DNA of 16,578 bases from JTS-RE9 sp964649195 (GCA_964649195.1 CAZYPK010000121.1:1-16578), one strand, 5' to 3'. Counted from the first letter of the stretch, positions 1 to 7,272 are shown. Program-made: numbers and translations. The notes: a model not told the origin generated them from the letters alone.

Positions 1-12
1 ACTGGTGACCTT

Positions 13-1779
13 CTACGACGAGGGCAATCGGCGGCAACACTGCGTGGCGATGCGCACGCCATCCTTTTTGCCATCAATGTCGCCCCCGGGGGTCTTTTCC
101 CACTCCAGCGAATCGATCTGTTTGCTCAGGTCGTACCGCTCGATCTGCTGCTGCCCGGTGGTCCAGGCGATGGTGTCATAGCCCTGCTCGGCGGCGAGGC
201 GGATCATGCGGCGCAGGGCGAGTCCCGCCCAGGCGTCGGTGGATTTGACGAAGGGGGCGTCGGGGACCTGTTCATCCACCTCGGCCAGGGCCCGCCGCGC
301 CGCCCGCATTCTTTCCATCGCGGCGGCTTCGGCGGCGGTGGCCTCGAAGACACCGTCGTTGGTGCCCAGGCGATGGAATACGCTGTTTGACGCACCTTGG
401 GAGTACAGGCCCGCCCGGCGAAGATCGGCGTTGGCCGCCCGCACTTCGTCGAGCGCCGCCGCGCGGCTGCCGGCGACCGAGAACCCCGCGTCCCGTCCCT
501 CCTGCCCCCAGTCGCTCTGGATCTCCTCGATGAACAGCAGCCGCTTCCCGTCCGCATCGACGCGATCGTTGACGCGGGCATGGGCGATGACGTTGGGCGT
601 GTCCTCGAAGTGCGAGGCTCGGTACATGTCCCCGGTGTTGATGCGTCCGAGGGCCTCAACCTCCGCGTCAACGCGCGGGGTTTGGAATGTTTTCGCCGGC
701 AGCGTCAGGAGAATCTCGCGGTAGCTGCCGGGATCGGCGCCGGGCAGCGTCCATTTCTCGTATTGGCTGACGTCTCCCTCCGTTTCTTCCTCGAACACGT
801 CGCGGATTGACGACGTGAGCGAGTCATCGCCGTAGCGAGATTCGAGCGACTCCATTTGGTCCAGGATGTCCTCCGCGATGTCCGCATCCCCGTCCCCGAC
901 CGCCGCCTCCAGGTTGTCGAGCAGGTCGTCGAACTTGTCTTTGTCGCGCTGCAAGCCACCATCGAGCGAGCGCTCGACGTTCACCTTGACCTTTCCCAAA
1001 GCCGCCTGGATCGTGTCCCAGTCCTCGTCGGTGAACCAGCGGCGAGCCTCGCCGTCCTCGTCCACGCCGGCGTCAAAGTCCGCGACATCGCTTTGGGAGT
1101 AAGGCGTCACCTCCCCGTCCTCATTGAACCAGATTCCCGCCTCCGCGTACCGCCCGTCGGGGAACTCGACTTTCGCGTTCACCCAGCCGCCATCGGACCA
1201 ATCGGAGTCTTGTCGATCCGGGTTGCCGGCCCTGACATGGACTTCCGTGCCGTCGGGCCATGAAGCATCGAACTCCCTGTTCTCCACCGTCACGTCGCTG
1301 ACGTGGGACCATTCCGGGTCGTTCTCGTCCGTCCAGTCGGCGAACCTGCCCCGGGCGGCGTCGATGGCCTTGCTGATCCGCCCCCGCCCCTCGGCGGAAA
1401 GAGGCCCGCCCAACACCACCTCCTCAACCATCACCTGGTTGGAGCGGATGTAGTCAACGATCTCGCCCTTGGTGACGGAGGCGGAAGCAGCGGCAGTTTC
1501 CGCCCCTGCCGCAGCTCCTGCTCCTCCCCCCTTCGTGCCTTCGTGCCTCAATGCCTTCGTGCCTTCCCTTCCCCGCTCATTCATGAATTGATCAAAGCCC
1601 GACCACAGGATCTCCTCCGGCTTGACGCCCGGCTGCTTGGCGATGAACGCCGCCGCCTGCCGGGGCGTCATCTTCGCGTCGTCGCCGCCGGGCAGGGCCT
1701 GCGCGGCCCGCAGCAGCGGGGAGTAAAAGCCCAGGGCGTCGATGTCGCGGAAGACGGTGACATTCGCCCCTGACGGCAA
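13..1779 (-). other. C-terminal large-polyvalent-protein-associated region, interrupted at its end
   Basis: After the last FAKRR come GFYSPLLRA, EEILWSGFDQFM and VTKGEIVDYIRSNQV. An acidic insertion follows, then YREILLTLP, NVIAHARVNDRVDADGKR, LFIEEIQSDWGQEGR, VPDAPFVKS, GYDTIAWTTGQQQ and RYDLSKQ. I recognise this order of motifs from large phage and mobile-element proteins, where the domain has no established biochemical role. It stops at a TAG at 13-15, shortly after YDLSKQ. The last residues (from about ATQCCRRLPSS) do not look like the family, so the end has been replaced or frameshifted. Confidence 0.7.
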
Positions 1780-4700
1780 CCGCCGCTTGGCGAACTTCCC
1801 CTGGATCATAGCCCGCGCGGTGTCGCGGTCGATGCCCCGCGCCAGCAGCGCGTCGTAATCCGTGTCTTCATGCCGTGCGATGATCACGCCGGCGCGGCGG
1901 AGCGCCTCCGCCTTGTGCAGTTTGCGTTCGTAGTAGAGCCGGACCGTCTCGCTGTCTTGGGGCATCCCCAGTTCGTCGGCGGCCTCTTTCAGACTGGCGG
2001 CGTCGGAGTATTCGATAACCACGCCGCGAGCGGCATCCCTCGCCTCATTCTCCTCTTTATCCGCCAGCTCGCCTTCCTCTTTTATAAACCGCTGGTAGTC
2101 GGCCTCTTCCCTGGCTTGGTCGGCGATCTCCCGCCGCGCCGCGGCCAGCTCGCCGCCCAGACCGGCGAGGCCGTGATCCTTGATGAAAGCGTCCGCGTCG
2201 ATCATCCATTCCGGCCATCCGTAATCGAGCGCCAGCGACCAGGGGTCCAACCGGAGCGCCGAGGCCAGTTGGCCCAAGGTGCGCGGGCGGCTCCCGCGCC
2301 ACAGGGCGGACTTGTCGGTCACACCGGTGTCCATGTACATCGGGGCGGGGATGCGCCACTCGCCATCCTTGTATTTGACCGGCAGCGGCCCGTACGCCAT
2401 GTCGAACAGACCGTATTCGTTCAGCTTGCCGGCAGCGATCGGGTCGATATGCTCGCGGATGGCGTCGTACACGCGCCGGTCGTACACGTCGAGATCGCGG
2501 TACCTTTCGACATCCGGCCTTGCGGCCCGCCGCTTGGCGAACCGCCCCTGCTCCTGCGTCCACTCTTTCGGCTCCCTGGGCAGCAGCCTGCGCAGCTCCG
2601 CTTCCTGCTCGGTGGTGAGCAGGTCGTTGGCCGCGTCGAAGATGAAGGCGGTGTCGCCGATGATCCGCAGGTTGTTGAAGTGCAGGTCGATCGCTCCGAG
2701 CACGCGCCCCCGGGGCCCCCGGGGGCCCCGGGAGCCCCGGGGGCCATCAGGCAACGTGGCGACCGCCGATGAACCGGCCATGCCCACGGGACGAAGCCCG
2801 ACCTTCTCCAAGGCCATCGCCCGCCGCGTGGGGTCCTCTTCCATCCTGCCGTCGATCAGCGGCTGCTTGGTGATGAACTGGCCGTCGGCGGTGATCGCGG
2901 CCAGTTCGGTGAAGACGAACCCGCCGTGCTCGTTGGCCCGGTCGATGCGCCGCAGCGCTTCCAGCAGGGGCGTCTCATTGCGATGGACCGAGCCGTCGAG
3001 CCAGGGGCGGCCCTGGGGATCGGTGCGCACCGCGTCGAGCCGCACGGCGCCCTTGGCCGTGCCGTCTTCGTTGGTCTTGATGAGTTTATAGACCGCGCCT
3101 GTCGGGCTGGAATAGACCAGCGCCTCCTGGGTGTGCTTGGCCATCAGGTCGAGCCCCGCGGTCCAGCGCTTGGCGGGGACGATAGGGATGCGACGGCGCA
3201 GTTGCGACACGAAAGCATCCAACCCAGCGTCCCCCATGGTGACGCTGTGATCGGTCAATGCATCGGTGATGTACGTGGAGATCAGCGCTTCGTTGTCGGT
3301 TTTAAGAAGAGCGGCGATGCGGCGATGCGCGCCTTCGATGCTGCGATGCGTTGCCTGCTCTCTTCTTCGGACAGATGGTGGGAAATCGGCTCCCAGGGCG
3401 GGTCCCCCCGTTCGACCCGAAGGCGCCGCAAAACCTTCCGATATTCGGCCAATTGCCGTCCGGTGTCCGGTGTGGATGTCGGGTTGGGGGAGTCGTCCGT
3501 CATGGGCCAGCGCCTTCCAGAGAGGGTCAGTATAGCTGTCGGCATTCAGGTCGCCAAGCGTTAAAACGCCGGGGATCGCGTCGCCGGTGTAAAGCCGCTT
3601 GGCGAACAACCCCGGCTGATCGGCGTCGGCGCCGCGCTGGCGATCCGCCGTATCCTCGAGGTCCTCGCGGACCGAGCGTGACGCACCCGCCCTGGCCGCG
3701 TCGTAACCGCGCCTGGCCTCGATCGCCTCTTCGCGGGTGACACCCGGAACGTCACGAAGCCGCGCCGCCTTGTCCACGATGAACTGCTTCACGCCCCATG
3801 CGAAGGGCGCCGACGGCTCGCCTTCGCCGTAGGCCCACGCCCGGCGCAGGTCCTGCTCGCTCACCTTGAACCGCTCGGCGGAAGGCACGGAGGCATTAGG
3901 CACGGAGGCACGAAGGGGAGGGGAATCAGAACCCTTCGTGCCTTCGTGCCTCGATGCCTCCGTGCCTTTCCCTCCCAGCGGCATCTCTGTGCGCTGGCCC
4001 GTCTTGTTCGAGAAGGTGAGCGCGTCGGCCTGACCGGTCATTCCCCTGACCGGTGACAGGCTCCTGGCGATCCGCTCGCCCTCGCCGGCCTTCACGTAGG
4101 CGATGGTGATGTGCGGCTGGTAGGTCGGATGCGGGTCCGTGTGTTCCAGCGCGCCGGCGATGCGTTTGTTGAGACCTTGCAGCCCGCGCGGCCCGCCGCT
4201 GATGACATCCACCTTGACGACATCGGCCCCTTCCGAACCTCCGGGGGCGTCTTCCTTCTTCGCCGGGAACACGGTGATGTTCCCCAGCATGAACCGCGCC
4301 GGGCCGGTCGAAACCTTGGCCAGAGCGGCGCGGACCTGGGCGGCATCATCCGTGTGCAGGCCGTACTTGACCGTGATGTGCGGCTCGGATTCACGCCCCT
4401 TGTCGGCCAGCATGTCGTCGGGGATCATCCGGCCCAGGTCGAGGATGCGGGCCGTCATTTCCGGGGGCAGGCTGATCTGCGTGGAACCGAACTCGCGGAC
4501 GTCGCCCGTCACTGCTCCTGCTTCTGTCTTATCGTCGGACCGATCGCGTCGCGCGAACCGCGGCGGCTCTTCCCGGTCCCTTACTTCGCCTTCGGCTTGA
4601 GATGGAGGAAGCGGCCCTTGGCCTCCTTGATCAACCGCTGCGCGTCCTGCCGCAGCGATTCGATCTCGGATGGCGTCAGATGATAGCTCGCCGAGGAGGA

Positions 4701-5565
4701 GTTGCCCCTGGCTTTCGGTGAGTTCTTGGATGGACCGGGCGACGCCATGATGCCACAGTATAGCATCGACTTCCTTCGCGTCGAACTTGCGGCGCAGGGC
4801 GCCCTGCGTGGCGGGCGAAATCGCCAGTTGCGTGCCCGGCACGCCCGGCCAGCGCGAAGGCGCGTGCGCCAGCGTCGTGGCCAGGACGACCCGCCCGCCG
4901 CGGCTCTCGATGTAATGCCGCAGAGCCGCCAAGCTTGAGCCGGTGGTCATCGCGTCATCGACGAGGATGTGATCCCGCCCACCTTCCACCGGCCCGTCGA
5001 ACGCCGGCGGCGTGACCAGCCGATGCCAGGCGCCCGCCCCCGTGTGATGGACGCGGTTGGTCTGCACGATCTTGTCTCGCACGGGCAGGCCGGTGATGTC
5101 GCCGATCGCCTGCGCGTAGAGGCCGGGAAGGGCATTGCGTCCCGCCGCCTCCTCGGCATGAACGAAGACCACGACGGCATTGGGGAATCGACGCCCCAGA
5201 TCGGCGATGGCTTCGGGATCGATCGCCGCCGTCACGATCCTCGCCGCTGCGTCCGCATCGCCGGCCTTGGCCGCCTTGTATGCGGCGCTTTGGGCGCCGA
5301 CCTTGACGTTCTCAGCCGGATCGGCCGCCAGCGCCGCAAGCTCCTTGACGGCGACATGGGAAAACACGGGCGGGAAGTCCGCCGACCACGGCTGAACGGC
5401 CCGCCGCTTGGCAAATGGCGCCGGTTCATCCGCGTCCTGATCCGCTTGCGGCGGCTCCGCCGATCCCTTCTCCAAAGACCCCTTGTCGATCGGCACGAGC
5501 ATCTCGGGGGTTCCGGGGGTTCCGGGGGTTCCGGGGGCGGCGTAGATGTCGATGCCGTTCTGCAA
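13..5565 (-). CDS. Giant polyvalent (multi-effector) protein, truncated at both ends
   Basis: One frame of 1850 codons carries several unrelated domains: PRTase (about residues 60-290, acidic pair D203-D204), 2H phosphoesterase (about 355-530, H396/T398 and H485/T487), divergent kinase (about 750-1005), an unassigned domain (about 1013-1257) and a C-terminal polyvalent-associated region (about 1263-1830, with motifs FIEEIQSDW, IAWTTG and RYDLSKQ). FA[KR]R pentapeptides recur at the borders. This architecture is that of polyvalent proteins of phages and conjugative elements, thought to be delivered into the recipient cell with the DNA. The first codon is TTG (5563-5565), but the frame stays open to a TAG at 5683-5685, so the true start is unclear and probably lost. 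The C-terminus stops soon after YDLSKQ, where the family normally continues with a GLDLKVGG segment. That segment is instead found on the plus strand at the right edge. Domain functions are inferred from motifs. Confidence 0.85.
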   Translation of the reverse strand: MQNGIDIYAAPGTPGTPGTPEMLVPIDKGSLEKGSAEPPQADQDADEPAPFAKRRAVQPWSADFPPVFSHVAVKELAALAADPAENVKVGAQSAAYKAAKAGDADAAARIVTAAIDPEAIADLGRRFPNAVVVFVHAEEAAGRNALPGLYAQAIGDITGLPVRDKIVQTNRVHHTGAGAWHRLVTPPAFDGPVEGGRDHILVDDAMTTGSSLAALRHYIESRGGRVVLATTLAHAPSRWPGVPGTQLAISPATQGALRRKFDAKEVDAILWHHGVARSIQELTESQGQLLLGELSSDAIRDRIAAAGRAAVDQGGQGPLPPSQAEGEVRDREEPPRFARRDRSDDKTEAGAVTGDVREFGSTQISLPPEMTARILDLGRMIPDDMLADKGRESEPHITVKYGLHTDDAAQVRAALAKVSTGPARFMLGNITVFPAKKEDAPGGSEGADVVKVDVISGGPRGLQGLNKRIAGALEHTDPHPTYQPHITIAYVKAGEGERIARSLSPVRGMTGQADALTFSNKTGQRTEMPLGGKGTEASRHEGTKGSDSPPLRASVPNASVPSAERFKVSEQDLRRAWAYGEGEPSAPFAWGVKQFIVDKAARLRDVPGVTREEAIEARRGYDAARAGASRSVREDLEDTADRQRGADADQPGLFAKRLYTGDAIPGVLTLGDLNADSYTDPLWKALAHDGRLPQPDIHTGHRTAIGRISEGFAAPSGRTGGPALGADFPPSVRRREQATHRSIEGAHRRIAALLKTDNEALISTYITDALTDHSVTMGDAGLDAFVSQLRRRIPIVPAKRWTAGLDLMAKHTQEALVYSSPTGAVYKLIKTNEDGTAKGAVRLDAVRTDPQGRPWLDGSVHRNETPLLEALRRIDRANEHGGFVFTELAAITADGQFITKQPLIDGRMEEDPTRRAMALEKVGLRPVGMAGSSAVATLPDGPRGSRGPRGPRGRVLGAIDLHFNNLRIIGDTAFIFDAANDLLTTEQEAELRRLLPREPKEWTQEQGRFAKRRAARPDVERYRDLDVYDRRVYDAIREHIDPIAAGKLNEYGLFDMAYGPLPVKYKDGEWRIPAPMYMDTGVTDKSALWRGSRPRTLGQLASALRLDPWSLALDYGWPEWMIDADAFIKDHGLAGLGGELAAARREIADQAREEADYQRFIKEEGELADKEENEARDAARGVVIEYSDAASLKEAADELGMPQDSETVRLYYERKLHKAEALRRAGVIIARHEDTDYDALLARGIDRDTARAMIQGKFAKRRLPSGANVTVFRDIDALGFYSPLLRAAQALPGGDDAKMTPRQAAAFIAKQPGVKPEEILWSGFDQFMNERGREGTKALRHEGTKGGGAGAAAGAETAAASASVTKGEIVDYIRSNQVMVEEVVLGGPLSAEGRGRISKAIDAARGRFADWTDENDPEWSHVSDVTVENREFDASWPDGTEVHVRAGNPDRQDSDWSDGGWVNAKVEFPDGRYAEAGIWFNEDGEVTPYSQSDVADFDAGVDEDGEARRWFTDEDWDTIQAALGKVKVNVERSLDGGLQRDKDKFDDLLDNLEAAVGDGDADIAEDILDQMESLESRYGDDSLTSSIRDVFEEETEGDVSQYEKWTLPGADPGSYREILLTLPAKTFQTPRVDAEVEALGRINTGDMYRASHFEDTPNVIAHARVNDRVDADGKRLLFIEEIQSDWGQEGRDAGFSVAGSRAAALDEVRAANADLRRAGLYSQGASNSVFHRLGTNDGVFEATAAEAAAMERMRAARRALAEVDEQVPDAPFVKSTDAWAGLALRRMIRLAAEQGYDTIAWTTGQQQIERYDLSKQIDSLEWEKTPGGDIDGKKDGVRIATQCCRRLPSS
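1532..1563. repeat. 8-bp tandem repeat TTCGTGCC, four units, inside coding sequence
   Basis: Units are TTCGTGCC, TTCGTGCC, TCAATGCC and TTCGTGCC. On the minus strand they encode an inter-domain peptide with REGTK and RHEGTK. The same unit recurs at 3884-3966. Confidence 0.9.
1795..2526 (-). other. Unassigned domain between two FAKRR motifs
   Basis: About 245 residues are bracketed exactly by FAKRR motifs at 2527-2541 and 1780-1794. The first half is rich in aromatics (GLFDMAYGPLPVKYKDG, SLALDYGWPEWM). The second half is strongly charged and predicted helical or coiled-coil (REEADYQRFIKEEGELAD), ending in a compact helical segment. I recognise no catalytic motif. Confidence 0.5.
2545..3310 (-). 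other. Divergent protein-kinase domain (polyvalent-protein kinase type)
   Basis: An N-lobe-like strand pair with TGAVYKLIK (candidate ATP-binding lysine near residue 827) is followed by a hinge-like acidic segment. Next comes the catalytic-loop-like DLHFNN (D960, codons 2671-2688) and a DFG-like FIFDA about 17 residues later. The order and spacing fit the reduced Ser/Thr/Tyr kinase family described from polyvalent proteins. A collagen-like insert of Gly-Pro-Arg repeats, encoded by a G/C tract at 2707-2745, lies just before the catalytic loop. Substrates are unknown. Confidence 0.65.
2707..2745. repeat. G/C-run repeat encoding Gly-Pro-Arg repeats
   Basis: Alternating C and G runs, with plus-strand G runs of 4, 5, 3 and 5 separated by 4-6 bases. 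On the minus strand they encode a short collagen-like GPRGPRGPRG insert in the kinase domain. Confidence 0.85.
3884..3966. repeat. Inverted pair of 8-bp repeat arrays forming a long hairpin in coding sequence
   Basis: The right arm, 3932-3966, is CCC followed by four 8-bp units (TTCGTGCC, TTCGTGCC, TCGATGCC, TCCGTGCC). The left arm, 3884-3917, is its near-complete reverse complement, with one unit of 7 instead of 8 bp. The 14-nt spacer is 3918-3931. The frame of the polyvalent gene passes through as the linker after the 2H domain (GTEASRHEGTKG, then RASVPNASVPSAE). Confidence 0.88.
3975..4505 (-). other. 2H phosphoesterase (2'-5' RNA ligase-like) domain
   Basis: Two HxT motifs about 89 residues apart, PHITVKYG (H396, T398) and PHITIAYV (H485, T487), define the 2H phosphoesterase superfamily: LigT, cyclic phosphodiesterases, mammalian AKAP7-like 2',5'-phosphodiesterases, and phage Acb1. 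Both histidine-threonine pairs are intact, so the domain should be catalytic. Substrates in the family include 2',3'-cyclic or 2'-5' linked RNA ends and cyclic oligonucleotides. The sequence does not show which applies here. Confidence 0.82.
4690..5385 (-). other. Phosphoribosyltransferase domain of the polyvalent protein
   Basis: Residues about 60-290 contain a classical PRPP-binding loop, ILVDDAMTTGSS, with the acidic pair at residues 203-204 (codons 4954-4959). It is preceded by strand-helix segments such as AVVVFVHAEE and followed by GGRVVLATTLAH. The fold is type I PRTase, which transfers a phosphoribosyl group from PRPP. The acceptor cannot be read from the sequence. In polyvalent proteins such domains are thought to act in nucleotide salvage or modification during takeover of a cell. 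The domain is bounded on its N side by FAKRR at 5401-5415 and on its C side by FARR at 4546-4557. Confidence 0.8.
5506..5537. repeat. GGGGGTTCC tandem repeat (four G5 runs)
   Basis: Exact 9-bp units: G5 TTCC G5 TTCC G5 TTCC G5. On the minus strand they read as PGTPGTPGTP near the start of the polyvalent frame. The plus strand satisfies a textbook G-quadruplex pattern. Confidence 0.92.
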
Positions 5566-5623
5566 AAACTTCGCGCCGTCCTCCTCTTCGACGACCGTGA
5601 ACTTCGCGCCCTGTATGGCCCAT

Positions 5624-5815
5624 TCACTCCACTTGCAGCGGGTACAACTCCGCCAATTCTGTTTCTTGCATGGGTCGTTGCCCTAGAAGACGGATGAGCC
5701 AAAGTCGGTGCTCAGGGCCAATCTGCAAACGCTTCAGGGACTTCTGAATAACCTCCCGATGTACCGTGAACCAGGGATTGCTGCTACGCCGCAAGCGGCT
5801 TGGACGTGAGATTGT
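5624..5815 (-). CDS. Short unassigned open frame upstream of the polyvalent gene (partial)
   Basis: The frame lies between an upstream TGA (5816-5818) and a TGA at 5624-5626. It reads like protein over its last 45 or so residues (VHREVIQKSLKRLQIG, HRLWLIRLLGQRPM, ETELAELYPLQVE), with few of the arginine-rich runs typical of shadow frames here. No good start codon with a ribosome-binding site is visible, so it may be the 3' remnant of a longer gene, or joined by a frameshift to the polyvalent frame it overlaps. In that overlapping frame, 5566-5682 encodes a Cys-x7-Cys-x2-Cys segment followed by KFTVVEEEDGAKFLQNG. I recognise neither. Confidence 0.3.
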   Translation of the reverse strand, partial: TISRPSRLRRSSNPWFTVHREVIQKSLKRLQIGPEHRLWLIRLLGQRPMQETELAELYPLQVE

Positions 5816-5827
5816 TCAGGAATCCAT

Positions 5828-7222
5828 TCACGTAATCTCCCGCACCACCTCCCCATACACCACATGATGCGGGCGGTTGAGCTGATCGTGGAACATCGCA
5901 TCCGGCCCCAGGCCCAGGCAGTGGTAGATGGTGGCGAAGAGGTTTTCGGGGATGACCACGCCGTCTTTGGGTTCGGCGCCCATGGCATCGGATGAACCAT
6001 GCACGATGCCCGAGCGGATGCCGCCGCCGGCCAGGGCTACCGAAAAAACATTGCCCCAGTGGTCGCGGCCGCCGCCGGCGTTGAATTTGGGAGTGCGGCC
6101 GAACTCGCCCATCCAGACGACGAGGGTTTCATCGAGCATACCGCGCTCGCTCAGGTCATCGATCAGGGCGGAGCACGCGGCATCCATCGGCGACATCAGT
6201 TTGTTCTTCAGGTAATGGATGTGATCCTTGTGCGTGTCCCACATCGGGCTGTCGTTGTTGCCATCCTTGTCGCGGGTCCAGTTGACCTGCACAAGGGAGA
6301 CGCCGGACTCGACGAGACGGCGGGCCAGCAGCACGCTCTGGCCGAAGCGATGGTTGCCGTAGCGGGCGCGGGTTTCGGGCGACTCTTCTCCAAGGTTGAA
6401 AGCTTTGCGCGGTCCGCTGGCGCCGAGCAGATCGACTGCGGTGCGGGTCCATGCGTTGTGACCTTCGAGCTGGCCTGATTTTTCGATGCGGGCAAAGTGA
6501 TTGTCGAGCTGCTTGTGGAGTGACAGGCGATCATTGAGGCGAACCTGCGAAACGCCATCAGGCAGGGCCAGGCCAGAGACATTGAAGTTCGGCTCGCTGG
6601 GATCGCAGTGCAAAAGCCAGGGATCGAAGGAGCGGCCGAGGAAGCCGGCATCCTGGCCGGGCCAGGGGATCATGCCGGTGTTCCAGATGTGCTCAGGCAG
6701 CGTGACGGCACTGGGCAGCGCGGAGCGGCGCGGGAGCATGCGATTGGCGATGGCGCCGATGGAAGGCCAGAGGTTGGGGTCCTTCGCGGTGGCATTTTCC
6801 TGGTTCTTGGGCAGGTGCGGGCGGCCGGTGAGCATGTAGTAACCACTGGCGGAGTGAGCGTTGTCGGCGGTGCGCAAAGCGCGAAGCACGGACCAGCGGT
6901 GCGCCTGTTTCGCCAGGAGAGGCATGAGTTCGCCGACATGAAGGCCGGGCAGGCTGGATTTGATGGTTCCCAAAGGGCCTCGGATGTCGGCGGAGGCATC
7001 GGGCTTGGGGTCCCATGTTTCGTGCTGAGGCGGGCCGCCTGCGAGGTAGAGGACGATGCAGGCTTTGGCTTTGCCGAAGGATGAGCCGAACGCGCTGCGA
7101 GGACGCAGCGGCTGAGAGGCGCGGGCCTGATTCAGGGCGAGTGCGGAAAGGCCCAATGCGCTGCCGACACGAAGAAGTTCGCGGCGGGAGAACGAGATGC
7201 CGGGGGCGTGGATGGAAAGCAT
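5828..7222 (-). CDS. DUF1501 family exported protein with Tat signal
   Basis: A 464-residue protein starting MLSIHAPGISFSRRELLRVG. The SRRELL twin-arginine motif followed by GLSALALNQARA is a Tat export signal, so the protein should act outside the cytoplasm. Family features follow: CIVLYLAGGPPQHETWDPKP near the N-terminus, HSASGYYMLTGRPH, MWDTHKDHIHYLK, then VVWMGEFGRTPKFNAGGGRDHWG. These put it in the alkaline phosphatase/sulfatase-like DUF1501 family, which is expanded in Planctomycetes and has no proven substrate. Length and C-terminus (VVYGEVVREIT) look complete. I chose the ATG at 7220-7222 over one 17 codons upstream, because the extra residues come from a G/C tract and would push the Tat motif away from the N-terminus. 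The usual partner genes (DUF1549/DUF1553 cytochrome-like proteins) are not adjacent here. Confidence 0.92.
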   Translation of the reverse strand: MLSIHAPGISFSRRELLRVGSALGLSALALNQARASQPLRPRSAFGSSFGKAKACIVLYLAGGPPQHETWDPKPDASADIRGPLGTIKSSLPGLHVGELMPLLAKQAHRWSVLRALRTADNAHSASGYYMLTGRPHLPKNQENATAKDPNLWPSIGAIANRMLPRRSALPSAVTLPEHIWNTGMIPWPGQDAGFLGRSFDPWLLHCDPSEPNFNVSGLALPDGVSQVRLNDRLSLHKQLDNHFARIEKSGQLEGHNAWTRTAVDLLGASGPRKAFNLGEESPETRARYGNHRFGQSVLLARRLVESGVSLVQVNWTRDKDGNNDSPMWDTHKDHIHYLKNKLMSPMDAACSALIDDLSERGMLDETLVVWMGEFGRTPKFNAGGGRDHWGNVFSVALAGGGIRSGIVHGSSDAMGAEPKDGVVIPENLFATIYHCLGLGPDAMFHDQLNRPHHVVYGEVVREIT

Positions 7223-7226
7223 GAGC

Positions 7227-7259
7227 GGGTCCGGGGGGCCGGGGGCCGAGGGGCCGGGG
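7227..7259. repeat. G-run tract in the leader of the DUF1501 gene
   Basis: Plus-strand G runs of 3, 6, 5, 4 and 4 are separated by 2-4 bases, immediately upstream of the DUF1501 ATG. The mRNA leader is therefore C-rich and shows no Shine-Dalgarno. The tract meets the quadruplex pattern on the plus (template) strand. Confidence 0.8.
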
Positions 7260-7272
7260 AAGGAACAGATCA

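Noticed and set aside
1870..2772. 300-codon plus-strand frame opposite the polyvalent gene
   Set aside because: No recognisable motif; it is the antisense of a region with clear minus-strand domains and follows from high GC third positions.
1532..3966. Possible CRISPR-like array
   Set aside because: Units are 8 bp, contiguous without spacers, and inside a coding frame.
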